This document shows positions 46,784 to 56,317 of a stretch of DNA of 64,000 bases, piece after piece. The stretch lies in NCBI RefSeq assembly GCF_040932005.1, contig NZ_CP162414.1, forward strand, positions 3,267,961 through 3,331,960, in the 5' to 3' direction. Positions within the stretch are counted from its first letter, which is position 1; the number at the start of each line of letters is the position of its first letter. The DNA is from Aestuariibius sp. HNIBRBA575 (GTDB lineage: Bacteria; Pseudomonadota; Alphaproteobacteria; Rhodobacterales; Rhodobacteraceae). Position numbers and translations under genes: made by a program. Below the pieces are notes generated by a model. The model worked only from the letters and a program-made list of their open reading frames with translations. It searched no databases and was not told the origin of the DNA.

Positions 46784-48336
46784 GAGGTTTCCTTCATAGC
46801 TTTGTCACGTATCGCCAGGGCCTGGGTCAAAGTGATTTTGGTGCGTTCGGCCTGATTAGGGTCTGTTTCTGGAAAATCTTCGCGCAGATGCCCGCCTCGG
46901 CTTTCTTGTCTTTGCAGGGCGGCGGCGGTGATCAATGTTGCGGTTGCGGTCATATTCAGGAACGTTGCGTTGTCTGACTGACTGGCTTCGATGTCGGCAA
47001 TATGTCTAAGCGCCGTGGTCAAACCTTTGGCGTTGCGCCGGACGCCGACATGCGCCGTCATGGTTTCACGCAGCTTTTTTAACGCATCAGCGTCAATCTG
47101 ATCGCCACCTTTGGTAAATTGCACCTCAATCTCAGGGGCCGTGGTTTTTGCGACTTTGTCAGCGATGTCAGTCGCGGCATTGCGGGCGTAAACCAATGCT
47201 TCTAGCAATCCGTTCGACGCTAGCCTGTTGGCGCCATGCAAACCGGTCGATGACGCCTCTCCGCAGACCCAGAGATTGCCGAGCGAAGATCGTCCTACGT
47301 CGTCCGTATCTACGCCACCCATGTGATAATGCGCGGCGACGGCGACGGGAATTGGGTCAGAAACAGGGTCTATTCCGGCCCGATTACAGGTTTCAGCGAC
47401 AGATGGGAACCGTGTCAAAACATCCGCGCCTAACGCATCCCGCGTGTCGAGCATGGGCCTGTTCCCGGCTTGGGTTTGGGCAAATATTGCGCGCGCCACC
47501 ACATCACGAGGAGCCAGTTCCGCGTCAGGATGAACATCCAGCATAAACCGATGACCGTGTTTGTTGATCAATACGGCACCATCACCGCGCAACGCTTCGG
47601 TGGCGAGAGGGGCGGGATCCTCTCCGATATCAAAGGCGGTGGGGTGGAATTGCACAAATTCCGGATCACCAATGACGGCACCAGCGCGGGCGGCAAAACC
47701 GATGACCTGACCGCGAATGCGCGGCGGGTTGGTTGTGTGGGCAAATAACCCGCCAGACCCACCACCGGCCAGCAATACGGCGGGGCAATTGATCAAAACC
47801 GGTTCCGAAGGGCAATCCGCTTGGGTAATCCAAAGCCCGGTTACGGTTTCATCCTTAACCTCTAGCTGGGTGGCCAACGCATTTTCCAACACCTGCACCG
47901 AAGGCGCGGCCCGAACGACCGCGATCAACGCCTCCATGATTTGTTTGCCAGCTTGGTCGCCTTGGACGCGCACCACGCGGGCGGCGGAATGGGCGGCTTC
48001 GCGGCTCATGACGTAATCACCATCCGCAGAGCGATCAAAGGGTGTTCCCAGCTCGGTCAGATCAAGGATATGTTCACGCGCAACGCGGGTCACCATGTCG
48101 GCCACATCTGGGTCAACTGTGCCCGCCCCGGCGATGATTGTGTCGCGGGCGTGCGCCTCTGGGCTGTCGGTGTCCGCCATGGCGGCCGCAACCCCGCCTT
48201 GCGCCCAAGCAGAGCTGGCGCCCTCTCCCAAGGTTTCAGGCGAGATCATCAAAACGGGGCGCGGCGCCAGCTCCAGCGCGGCATAGAGCGCACCCAGCCC
48301 TGCGCCGACGATGACAATGCGGTCCGTTTTGATCAC
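46780..48336 (-). CDS. nadB: L-aspartate oxidase
   Basis: This 518-residue flavoenzyme oxidises aspartate to iminoaspartate. The FAD motif I-V-I-V-G-A-G-L-G-A-L is at residues 7-17; S-S-A-W-A-Q-G-G-V-A-A-A, L-A-G-G-G-S-G-G-L-F, and H-Y-H-M-G-G-V are conserved. Three bases separate it from nadA. Confidence 0.96.
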   Translation of the reverse strand: MIKTDRIVIVGAGLGALYAALELAPRPVLMISPETLGEGASSAWAQGGVAAAMADTDSPEAHARDTIIAGAGTVDPDVADMVTRVAREHILDLTELGTPFDRSADGDYVMSREAAHSAARVVRVQGDQAGKQIMEALIAVVRAAPSVQVLENALATQLEVKDETVTGLWITQADCPSEPVLINCPAVLLAGGGSGGLFAHTTNPPRIRGQVIGFAARAGAVIGDPEFVQFHPTAFDIGEDPAPLATEALRGDGAVLINKHGHRFMLDVHPDAELAPRDVVARAIFAQTQAGNRPMLDTRDALGADVLTRFPSVAETCNRAGIDPVSDPIPVAVAAHYHMGGVDTDDVGRSSLGNLWVCGEASSTGLHGANRLASNGLLEALVYARNAATDIADKVAKTTAPEIEVQFTKGGDQIDADALKKLRETMTAHVGVRRNAKGLTTALRHIADIEASQSDNATFLNMTATATLITAAALQRQESRGGHLREDFPETDPNQAERTKITLTQALAIRDKAMKETS

Positions 48337-48339
48337 GTC

Positions 48340-49392
48340 TTAAATTCCCAGTTTTTGGCTAAGGTCGATCATCCGCTGAACCGCAACTTTGGCTTTTTGT
48401 GCAACGTTAGGGTCGACTTCGACCGGTTCTGACATCGTGTGCAGCGACCACAGGATTTTTTCCAACGTGATCTTTTTCATAAAGGGGCACATGTTGCAGG
48501 GGCCGACAAAATCAACATCCGGCAAAGCATCAGCAATGTTTGAGGCCATCGAACATTCGGTGACCAACATTGCCTTTTCGGGGCGATTGTCAGTGACGAA
48601 TTTGATGATGCCGCTGGTCGATCCGCTGAAATCGGATTCATCCACTACATCAGGCGGGCATTCAGGATGTGCGATGATGCTGGTGCCGGGATTCCATTCG
48701 CGGAAATCCTTTAGATCCTGCGCGGTGTATTGTTCGTGAACGATACAGGACCCTTCCCACCAGACGACGTTTTTCTGAGGCACGTCACGGGCAACGTTTT
48801 GGGCCAGATATTGATCCGGCGTCATGATGACGGTGTCGTTTTCCATCGCCGCCACGATTTGCGCAGCGTTTGACGATGTACAGCAAATGTCGGATGCGGC
48901 TTTGACTTCGGCGGTGGTGTTTACATAAGACACAACCGGCGCGCCGGGATATTTGGCGCGCATTTGCGCGATGCCATCGGCGGTGATGCTCTCTGCTAGT
49001 GAACATCCTGCTTCCATGTCGGGGATCAGAACCGTTTTAGATGGGTTCAGGATTTTTGATGTTTCAGCCATGAAATGCACACCGCATTGCACGATGACAT
49101 CTGCTTCGACTTCCACTGCCTTGACCGCCAGTTGCAAACTATCACCGACAACGTCCGCCACACCGTGGTAGATTTCGGGCGTCATGTAGTTATGGGCTAA
49201 AATGACGGCGTTACGTTCCTTTTTCAGCGCATTAATCGCAGCCACATAAGGGGCGTATGTGGCCCAATCGACCGGGTTCACAACACGGGACATTTTTTCG
49301 TAAACGTCCTGCATCTGCTCCGCGAGTTCGGGATTGGGCGACAGGTCATAGGCCTCAGACAGTTCCAGGCGCATGGTATTCAGGTCAAACAT
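48340..49392 (-). CDS. nadA: Quinolinate synthase
   Basis: This 350-residue [4Fe-4S] enzyme condenses iminoaspartate with dihydroxyacetone phosphate. Cys residues in I-V-Q-C-G-V-H-F, I-C-C-T-S-S-N-A and G-P-C-N-M-C-P-F supply the cluster ligands. The ATG at 49392 is chosen because GGAGG lies seven bases upstream; an ATG at 49446 lacks a ribosome site. It heads nadA-nadB-nadC. Confidence 0.96.
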   Translation of the reverse strand: MFDLNTMRLELSEAYDLSPNPELAEQMQDVYEKMSRVVNPVDWATYAPYVAAINALKKERNAVILAHNYMTPEIYHGVADVVGDSLQLAVKAVEVEADVIVQCGVHFMAETSKILNPSKTVLIPDMEAGCSLAESITADGIAQMRAKYPGAPVVSYVNTTAEVKAASDICCTSSNAAQIVAAMENDTVIMTPDQYLAQNVARDVPQKNVVWWEGSCIVHEQYTAQDLKDFREWNPGTSIIAHPECPPDVVDESDFSGSTSGIIKFVTDNRPEKAMLVTECSMASNIADALPDVDFVGPCNMCPFMKKITLEKILWSLHTMSEPVEVDPNVAQKAKVAVQRMIDLSQKLGI

Positions 49393-49477
49393 CTCAGTTC
49401 CTCCCTCAGAGGTAGTGTCAGCCAACTGGGTGGCGCTTTCTTTCATTTAGGGGGGATACGATCAACCATTGAGGGGG

Positions 49478-49505
49478 AAAATTCGCCATTTTCACCCTTT
49501 GGCAA
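49478..49505 (-). promoter_or_regulatory. Putative promoter of nadABC
   Basis: Minus strand TTGCCA (49500-49505), 16 bases, AATTTT (49478-49483). A weak match overlapping the edge of the hslU terminator. Confidence 0.25.
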
Positions 49506-49539
49506 CAAAAAAGGGTCCGAAAACAGGTGTTTCGGACCC
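49504..49539 (-). terminator. Intrinsic terminator of the hslV-AKR-hslU operon
   Basis: A 10-bp perfect stem GGGTCCGAAA/TTTCGGACCC (49513-49522 and 49530-49539) is followed on the minus strand by TTTTTTGTTG, 22 bases beyond the hslU stop. Confidence 0.9.
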
Positions 49540-49561
49540 AATTTAGAACATTTGTTTCCCG

Positions 49562-50863
49562 TTACAGGACGTAGCGACTGATATCGACGGATTTTGACAG
49601 CTCGCCCAGATGCTGTTCAACAAAGCTGGCATCAACGACGATTTCTTCACCAGCCCGGTCTGGTGCGGTAAAAGAAACCTCCTCAAACACGCGCTCTAAC
49701 ACCGTATAAAGCCGCCGTGCGCCGATGTTTTCGACACTTTCGTTCACGTCTGCCGCGATTTTGGCCAGTGCAGCGATGCCTTCGGGCGCAAAGGTGATCG
49801 TCAGGTCTTCGGTCGCCATCAGGGCGGTGTATTGCAACGTCAGCGCATTATCCGTTTCGGTCAAAATGCGGACAAAGTCATCCTCTGTCAGGGCGCGCAG
49901 GTTCACGCGGATCGGCAAACGACCCTGCAATTCGGGCAACAGATCCGACGGTTTGGCGATGTGAAACGCACCTGATGCGATAAACAAAATGTGGTCGGTT
50001 TTGACCGCGCCATGTTTGGTGCTGACGGTTGTGCCTTCGATCAGAGGCAACAGATCGCGTTGCACGCCTTCACGGGAAACATCGCCGCCGCGGGCATCCT
50101 GACGGGCGCACACTTTGTCGATTTCGTCCAAAAACACGATGCCGTTTTGTTCAACTGACTCCAGCGCGGCCTTGGTGACGGTTTCGTCATCCAGCAGTTT
50201 GTCCGCCTCGTCGCTGATCAGAACGTCATAGCTTTCGGCGACGGTAACCCGTTTTTTAACGGTGCGCAGGCCAAAAGCTTTGCCAAAGATATCGCCCAGA
50301 TTCATGCCCTGCATTTGCGGCTGACCGGGCACCTCAAATCCGCCCATCGGGTTGGATGTGTCGGTTAATTCCAATTCGATCAACGTGTCGTCCAATTCAC
50401 CGGATTTCAGTTTCCGACGGAACATATCGCGGGTCTGATCGCGCGCATCTGTACCTGCGATGGCGGTGATCACACGTTCCTCGGCGGCTTCATGGGCCTT
50501 TGTCTTGACGTCTTCGCGCATCCATTCACGGGTTTGCGCAATGGCACTATCGACCAGATCGCGGATGATTTGTTCCACATCACGCCCAACATAGCCGACT
50601 TCGGTAAATTTAGTCGCCTCAACCTTTAGGAATGGTGCGCGGGCCAGTTTGGCCAAGCGACGCGAAATTTCGGTTTTGCCAACGCCAGTGGGCCCAATCA
50701 TCAAAATGTTTTTGGGGTACACTTCGTCGCGCAGATCATCGGCCAATTGTTTGCGGCGCCAACGGTTTCGCAGCGCCACAGCGACGGCGCGTTTCGCATC
50801 ATTTTGGCCAATGATGAAACGATCCAGCTCTGATACGATTTCGCGGGGTGTTAAATCTGTCAT
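49562..50863 (-). CDS. hslU: ATP-dependent protease ATPase subunit HslU
   Basis: This 433-residue AAA+ unfoldase feeds HslV. It has [11 protein letters not shown], Walker [11 protein letters not shown], the pore loop in E-V-G-Y-V-G-R-D-V, Walker [10 protein letters not shown], and the usual C-terminus D-I-S-R-Y-V-L that docks into HslV. It overlaps the aldo/keto reductase by four bases, not hslV directly. Confidence 0.98.
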   Translation of the reverse strand: MTDLTPREIVSELDRFIIGQNDAKRAVAVALRNRWRRKQLADDLRDEVYPKNILMIGPTGVGKTEISRRLAKLARAPFLKVEATKFTEVGYVGRDVEQIIRDLVDSAIAQTREWMREDVKTKAHEAAEERVITAIAGTDARDQTRDMFRRKLKSGELDDTLIELELTDTSNPMGGFEVPGQPQMQGMNLGDIFGKAFGLRTVKKRVTVAESYDVLISDEADKLLDDETVTKAALESVEQNGIVFLDEIDKVCARQDARGGDVSREGVQRDLLPLIEGTTVSTKHGAVKTDHILFIASGAFHIAKPSDLLPELQGRLPIRVNLRALTEDDFVRILTETDNALTLQYTALMATEDLTITFAPEGIAALAKIAADVNESVENIGARRLYTVLERVFEEVSFTAPDRAGEEIVVDASFVEQHLGELSKSVDISRYVL

Positions 50864-51894
50864 GACAGAGCCTTTGTAAATGTTTCGTCCTTCATCATCG
50901 CGTCAAACCATTCCGGATAGCGGCGAATAGGTTTGGTGGTATCATCAATTGCCGCGATTTCTGCGGCGCTTAGGTTGATGTCCACGACCTTTAGGCTCGC
51001 TTCCAGCTGGCTTTGTTTACTGGCGCCGATGATGACCGTGTGGCTGCGGTTTTTGTGCAAAATCCAAGCCTGAGCTGCCTGTGCAATGGTGACATTATGG
51101 GTATTTGCAGCGGATTCCAGTGCGGCCAAAACGGCCCGCGCGTGATCCGGCGCCACTTGCAAGAAGTTGCCTTCGCTGAGCCGACCGTCGCCGCCTTCTA
51201 GGTCAGATGGGTCGTATTTTCCGGTTAACAGACCGCCGGCCAAAGGCGACCACGCCATCAGACCAACGCCCATATCATCCGCCATTGGCAGCACGTCGAT
51301 TTCGATGTCGCGGTTAACAGCATTGTACAGGTATTGCCCGGCCACGAACGGGCTGAACCCGTTGTCCTTTTGCATTTGAACCGCGCGGGCAACCTGCCAT
51401 GCGGGCCAATTGGAACAGCCAATGTAGCGAATTTTCCCGCTATCTATCAGAGCTTGCAGAGTTTTCAGGGTCTCTTCTATAGGGGTGGTAAAATCGGTTT
51501 TGTGCAGCACAAACAGATCGATCCAGTCTGTGTTCAAACGTTTCAGGCTGCCTTCGACGGATGAAATCAGGTGCGACCGGGACAATCCGGCATCGGTGAT
51601 CCGGTCGGTTTGTCGAAACCCGGCCTTGGTGCAGATCACCGCGTTTTGACGTTTGCCTTTTAGTGCATTGCCCAAAATCGTTTCGGCCTGCCCGTCAGAA
51701 TATCCATCCGCGCTGTCAAAGAAATTTACACCCTGATCCAAGGCGCCATCGACCATGCGATTGGCGTCATTTTGATCCACTTTGGCAATGCCGGGAATCC
51801 AGTCAGCACCACTGGTGAATGTCATCGTGCCCAAGGCAAGCCGCGACACGACAAGCCCGGAATTTCCCATTCGGGTATAGGTCATGTCGGTCAT
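50860..51894 (-). CDS. Aldo/keto reductase
   Basis: This 344-residue NADPH oxidoreductase has a TIM-barrel fold: N-terminal [16 protein letters not shown], catalytic Asp and Tyr in [10 protein letters not shown], then D-L-F-V-L-H-K, and G-A-S-K near the C-terminus. The natural substrate is unknown. It sits between hslV and hslU with four-base overlaps at both ends, so it must be co-translated with the protease, which is unusual. Confidence 0.92.
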   Translation of the reverse strand: MTDMTYTRMGNSGLVVSRLALGTMTFTSGADWIPGIAKVDQNDANRMVDGALDQGVNFFDSADGYSDGQAETILGNALKGKRQNAVICTKAGFRQTDRITDAGLSRSHLISSVEGSLKRLNTDWIDLFVLHKTDFTTPIEETLKTLQALIDSGKIRYIGCSNWPAWQVARAVQMQKDNGFSPFVAGQYLYNAVNRDIEIDVLPMADDMGVGLMAWSPLAGGLLTGKYDPSDLEGGDGRLSEGNFLQVAPDHARAVLAALESAANTHNVTIAQAAQAWILHKNRSHTVIIGASKQSQLEASLKVVDINLSAAEIAAIDDTTKPIRRYPEWFDAMMKDETFTKALS

Positions 51895-52448
51895 GCTGGG
51901 ATGCTTTCAACTGTTAGTTTGCCATTTGTGTACACACAGATATCGGCGGCGATCGCCATGGCTTTGCGTGCAACCGCTTCGGCGTCTAGATCGCTGTCCA
52001 TCAATGCACGACCAGCAGCCAAGGCATAATTCCCGCCCGATCCGATCGCCGTGACATCATGTTCAGGTTCCAAAACGTCGCCCGCACCGGTGATCACAAA
52101 CAGGTCGGACCCATCGGTCACAATCAGCATCGCCTCTAGCTTTTGCAGGTATTTGTCGGTGCGCCAATCTTTGGCCAGTTCGACGCTCGCGCGGGCCAAT
52201 TGTCCCGGCGTGGCTTCTAGTTTCTTTTCAAGCCGTTCCAGCAATGTGAACGCATCCGCCGTAGAGCCGGCAAATCCGGCAATTACATCATTGCCGCCAA
52301 CATTCAACCTGCGCACTTTGCGGGCGGTCCCTTTGATTACGGTTTGGCCAAGGCTGACTTGTCCATCACCTGCGATCACAACTTTGCCGTCTTTTCGCAC
52401 GCCGATAATCGTGGTGCCATGCCAGCCGGGAAATTCACTGTCTGCCAT
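51891..52448 (-). CDS. hslV: ATP-dependent protease proteolytic subunit HslV
   Basis: This 185-residue threonine protease forms a dodecamer capped by HslU. The propeptide [11 protein letters not shown] precedes T-T-I-I-G-V-R-K, whose first Thr becomes the nucleophile; G-D-G-Q-V-S-L-G and [11 protein letters not shown] are conserved. Shine-Dalgarno AGGA precedes the ATG. It heads the operon. Confidence 0.98.
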   Translation of the reverse strand: MADSEFPGWHGTTIIGVRKDGKVVIAGDGQVSLGQTVIKGTARKVRRLNVGGNDVIAGFAGSTADAFTLLERLEKKLEATPGQLARASVELAKDWRTDKYLQKLEAMLIVTDGSDLFVITGAGDVLEPEHDVTAIGSGGNYALAAGRALMDSDLDAEAVARKAMAIAADICVYTNGKLTVESIPA

Positions 52449-52509
52449 ATTCTGTCCTCTTTAATCACAACTTATATGGCCCCGCCCGTGCATCAGGACA
52501 AGCCGACAA

Positions 52510-52545
52510 CGCAAAAGGGCGCCACATTGGGCGCCCCTTTACGAT
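52510..52545 (-). terminator. Intrinsic terminator of trxA
   Basis: A 7-bp stem GGGCGCC/GGCGCCC (52517-52523 and 52530-52536) is followed on the minus strand by TTTTGCG, after the trxA stop. A C and T stretch on the other side makes it partly bidirectional. Confidence 0.75.
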
Positions 52546-52557
52546 TTTTAAAAGCAA

Positions 52558-52878
52558 TTAGATGCTTTCGTTGATCCAACCCTGAAGCGCAGCCTTGGGT
52601 GCGGCCCCTGCACGGTTTGAAACAACTTCACCTTTGTTAAAGATAAACAAAGCAGGAATGCCGCGCACGCCCATTTGGGCGGGGGAATTCGGGTTTTCGT
52701 CTACATTCACTTTGACGATCTTAACCTTGCCGTCCATTTCGGCGGCGATTTCTTCTAGTGCGGGGCCAATTTGTTTACATGGTCCACACCATTCAGCCCA
52801 GAAATCCACAACTACGGGAACATCTGACTGACGCACTTCTGCATCAAAGGTATCGTCGGTGACAGCTACAGTTGCCAT
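52558..52878 (-). CDS. trxA: Thioredoxin 1
   Basis: This 106-residue thioredoxin has the W-C-G-P-C-K active site at residues 30-35 and the cis-Pro in R-G-I-P-A-L-F. It reduces cytoplasmic disulfides. The start at 52878 has AAGGAGA upstream. It lies 61 bases after addA with its own terminator. Confidence 0.97.
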   Translation of the reverse strand: MATVAVTDDTFDAEVRQSDVPVVVDFWAEWCGPCKQIGPALEEIAAEMDGKVKIVKVNVDENPNSPAQMGVRGIPALFIFNKGEVVSNRAGAAPKAALQGWINESI

Positions 52879-52939
52879 GGTATCTCTCCTTGGGCGCAAT
52901 ATGTTGTTGGTCGGAACCTAGGCACGCGTGGCATTGGCG

Positions 52940-55900
52940 TCAAGGTTCGCTCACAGAGTTGAGAGCAAGTGTCACAAGTTCCGCAGGCAAAGTCATGAGC
53001 GTTGCAGTTTCGGTCCACAAAATCGCGGTTTCAATGCGGTGACTTGGATAGATTTGGTGCATGGCCGACGCATAAGCGCCCATTTGGCGCAACAATCCCA
53101 AAGGTGTTTGATCTGCGATATCAGGAACAACACGGTTTGTTTTGAAATCTACGATCAGAATGTGGTCATCTTTGACGATCAATCGATCGATCACGCCGTG
53201 AATGCGCTGATTGTTCAGTTCGGGCAATGCGGCTGTGAGTTCAACCTCGGCCAGTGAACCCGGTTTAAACAAGAAGGCCAGATCGGATTTTTCCAATACT
53301 TTAGCCACGTCGTCAAATATGTGATCCGTGTTTAACCCGACAAAATCATCGTTATTTGCGATCAAGTCCTGGCTTACATTTTGCCAATCGGCTCGGGGAT
53401 GGTTGGGCAAGTGTTCCAATAACAGATGGATCAGCGACCCCCTGAGCATGGCGGTTTCCTCATCCGCTTCGCCTTGTTCGCCCGGCAATGCCTTTGCGCC
53501 GCCCAGATCAGAAGGGGTCAAAATCACGTCCGTGGATTTGGGCATTTCAACTGCGGTGTATTGCGGCGTTTCGACCGTTACCAATGGTCGATGTTCGGGA
53601 ATGTCCAATTCCCCTGGGTTCCAATCCAGATGTGACAGGCGCATTCCGTCGCCGTCAGGGTATTCTTCTTTGGTGGCGCCACACCGCGTCATGCCAGTTT
53701 CGATCATGCGATACCAACTGTCATTTTCATCGCCGACATCCCCAGACGCGCAGACAATTAACCATTTTTCAGCACGAGTTAGAGCCACATAGAGCAGTCT
53801 ACGGCGCTCTTCTTCTTGGGCCTCGATTAAGCCCTCTTTGCGCGCAACCATGGCTTCGGGCATGTCGGGGGCCTTGGTTTTCCACATGATGTGATCGCCG
53901 GCTGGCCACAGCTCTGCCCGCACGTCTTTTTTGCGCTTGCCCGTGTCAGGCAAAATCACAATGGGGGCTTCCAGACCTTTGGCACCGTGAACCGTCATGA
54001 CCCGTATTCGGTCACCTTGACTGTCCATTTGGCGTTTTATTTCGACCTCTTCGCTTTCCAGCCAAGATAGAAAACCAGTTAGGCTGGGCACGTCGTTTTG
54101 TTCGTAAATCAGCGCCTGCCCCAGCAGGGCATCAATGCCGTCCTCTGCCTCGGCACCCAGTCGTGCCAACAGGGATTTGCGCCCCCCGTGTCGAATTAAA
54201 ATCTGTTCAATCAGATCATAGGGGCGCAAAAAATCCGCGTTTGCCAATAGATCGGAAATGGGCCTGACGGTGGTCGCATAGATCGGGTTCTGGCGAATAT
54301 GTTGCCATAGATAGGCATGTTTCGGTCTGTTATGGGCCGCAGTGAACAGGTCTTGTTCTGACCAGCCAAACAGCGGTGACCGCAGCGCCGCCGCAAGCGA
54401 AAGATCATCCTCGGGCAGGGCCAGAAATTTCATCAGGGCAGTGATGTCTTTGACGGCCAGTTCCGCCCCAATTTTCAATCGATCCGCCCCGGCTATATTC
54501 AAATTGCGCGCTTTGCAGGCGCGGATAATTTCAGAAAACAGCGCGGAACGACGTTGCACCAGAATTAGAAAATCACCCTCGGTAATGGGCCGATGATTGT
54601 AATGGCCAGTATTTCCGATTTCCTCGGGAATTGTGGCTTTCTGCTGGATGAGTGACTGAATCTGCCCGGCAATTTGATCCGCCAGAACCACATTAGGGTG
54701 CAGGGCGCCACGTCGATCAACGGGATCAAACCAGGATAAATCGGCGTCATCCTGATCTGTATTTTCAACCACGGGCCAGATATCAACCCGTCCAGGCATG
54801 TCAGATTTAAACGTGCGATGATGCAGGTGATCGCCCAGCCCTGCCTTCATCGGGCCCTGAAATACCGCATCCACCAATTGCAAAATTGCATAGCTTGACC
54901 GGAACGAAAATTCGAGCTGAAGGTCGTGCAGCGCGTCGTCAACTTTGGGCAATTCGGTTGCGAAATGTTCCCGCATCCGATCGAATTCACGCGGATCAGC
55001 GCCTTGAAATGAATAAATCGACTGTTTTTTATCGCCGACAACAAAAATGGTGCGATGTTTGTCTGAATGCGCGCCTTCACCGGTGGCAAATTCACGGCTT
55101 AGCAGCTCAACAACCGCCCATTGCTCCGGGCTGGTGTCTTGGGCTTCGTCGACGAGGATGTGATCGATCCCCCCGTCCAAACGATACAGCACCCAATCTG
55201 CGACAACAGGATCGGTTAACAGCGCTCTTGCTTTGCGGATCAGATCGTCGAAATCCAGTGCGCCACGCAACAGTTTGATCTGTTCATAGGCCGGGACAAA
55301 AACCTGCGCAAATTCATAAAGCGCCCGCGTGCGTTCATAAGCGTTAAACGACAAGGTGAACTGATAGGCGGCGGCCGTGCGATCCATCCAAAGGTGCAAA
55401 TCATCGACGATATGTTCGGCGGCTTCGACGGCATTTGTATGTTTGCTCTGCGGAAAGTTCCGGCTTTTCGACGTTTTGTCGCTATACAAAAGCAAAGAGA
55501 AAAGCGACTCTAACGCTGCCCAATCGGACCCAAGTGTGAATACTTGGGATAGTTTTTGGGCAAATGTTTGATAGGTTTTGCTTTCATTCTTAAAGGCTTC
55601 TTTGACGTCGTGGGCGATGCCTTCTTCTGATCCGTTAAATGCAATAGAAATAGCGTCAGACCGCTGCGCATTTGGGGTCAGGTTGAAAACCTGCCTCAGG
55701 TTTTCGTCATCAACCGGCCTAAGAAATGCATCCTTTTTTGAAACAATCGAGGACGTAAATTCTGCCAGATCCTCTCCGGTGAAATGGGCTGATAGCTTGG
55801 CCAGAAGGGCGGGTTGATCTTCGGCAATCTGGTCGATGACATCCGCACGTAGCTGAAAGGCGGCGCGTTCTTCCATTTCGGTGAATTGTGGACTGACACC

Positions 55901-56317
55901 TGCCTCAAGCGGAAATCGGCGCAAAATAGACGAGCAAAAAGAGTGGATTGTCTGGATTTTCAGCCCGCCGGGGGTTTCGATTGCGCGTGCAAACAGGCGT
56001 CGGGCATCCAGCAATTGTTCTGTATGAATGGACCCTTCAACACCAAGTTCCAACAATTGTTGCTGCAACTTGTCCCGGTCCATCATCGCCCAAGCGCCAA
56101 GTCGCTTAAACAACCTATTTTGCATCTCGCTTGCTGCGGCTTTGGTATAGGTCAGACACAGAATGTTTTGCGGATCGACCCCCTGTAGCAATAGTCGGGC
56201 CACGCGATCGGTTAACACCCGTGTTTTGCCTGATCCCGCATTTGCAGCCAGCCAAGTCGAATTGTTTGGGTCGGCCGCCTCTATCTGACGGAGCGTGGCA
56301 TCGTTGGGCAAACTCAT
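52940..56317 (-). CDS. addA: AddA helicase-nuclease of the double-strand break repair complex
   Basis: This 1125-residue UvrD-type helicase acts with AddB to process double-strand breaks for RecA. Walker A A-N-A-G-S-G-K-T is at residues 26-33, L-V-D-E-A-Q-D-T-S-P follows, V-M-T-V-H-G-A-K-G-L-E near residue 770, and a C-terminal RecB-like nuclease has G-V-I-D-R-L and I-V-D-F-K-T-N. It overlaps addB by four bases. Confidence 0.95.
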   Translation of the reverse strand: MSLPNDATLRQIEAADPNNSTWLAANAGSGKTRVLTDRVARLLLQGVDPQNILCLTYTKAAASEMQNRLFKRLGAWAMMDRDKLQQQLLELGVEGSIHTEQLLDARRLFARAIETPGGLKIQTIHSFCSSILRRFPLEAGVSPQFTEMEERAAFQLRADVIDQIAEDQPALLAKLSAHFTGEDLAEFTSSIVSKKDAFLRPVDDENLRQVFNLTPNAQRSDAISIAFNGSEEGIAHDVKEAFKNESKTYQTFAQKLSQVFTLGSDWAALESLFSLLLYSDKTSKSRNFPQSKHTNAVEAAEHIVDDLHLWMDRTAAAYQFTLSFNAYERTRALYEFAQVFVPAYEQIKLLRGALDFDDLIRKARALLTDPVVADWVLYRLDGGIDHILVDEAQDTSPEQWAVVELLSREFATGEGAHSDKHRTIFVVGDKKQSIYSFQGADPREFDRMREHFATELPKVDDALHDLQLEFSFRSSYAILQLVDAVFQGPMKAGLGDHLHHRTFKSDMPGRVDIWPVVENTDQDDADLSWFDPVDRRGALHPNVVLADQIAGQIQSLIQQKATIPEEIGNTGHYNHRPITEGDFLILVQRRSALFSEIIRACKARNLNIAGADRLKIGAELAVKDITALMKFLALPEDDLSLAAALRSPLFGWSEQDLFTAAHNRPKHAYLWQHIRQNPIYATTVRPISDLLANADFLRPYDLIEQILIRHGGRKSLLARLGAEAEDGIDALLGQALIYEQNDVPSLTGFLSWLESEEVEIKRQMDSQGDRIRVMTVHGAKGLEAPIVILPDTGKRKKDVRAELWPAGDHIMWKTKAPDMPEAMVARKEGLIEAQEEERRRLLYVALTRAEKWLIVCASGDVGDENDSWYRMIETGMTRCGATKEEYPDGDGMRLSHLDWNPGELDIPEHRPLVTVETPQYTAVEMPKSTDVILTPSDLGGAKALPGEQGEADEETAMLRGSLIHLLLEHLPNHPRADWQNVSQDLIANNDDFVGLNTDHIFDDVAKVLEKSDLAFLFKPGSLAEVELTAALPELNNQRIHGVIDRLIVKDDHILIVDFKTNRVVPDIADQTPLGLLRQMGAYASAMHQIYPSHRIETAILWTETATLMTLPAELVTLALNSVSEP

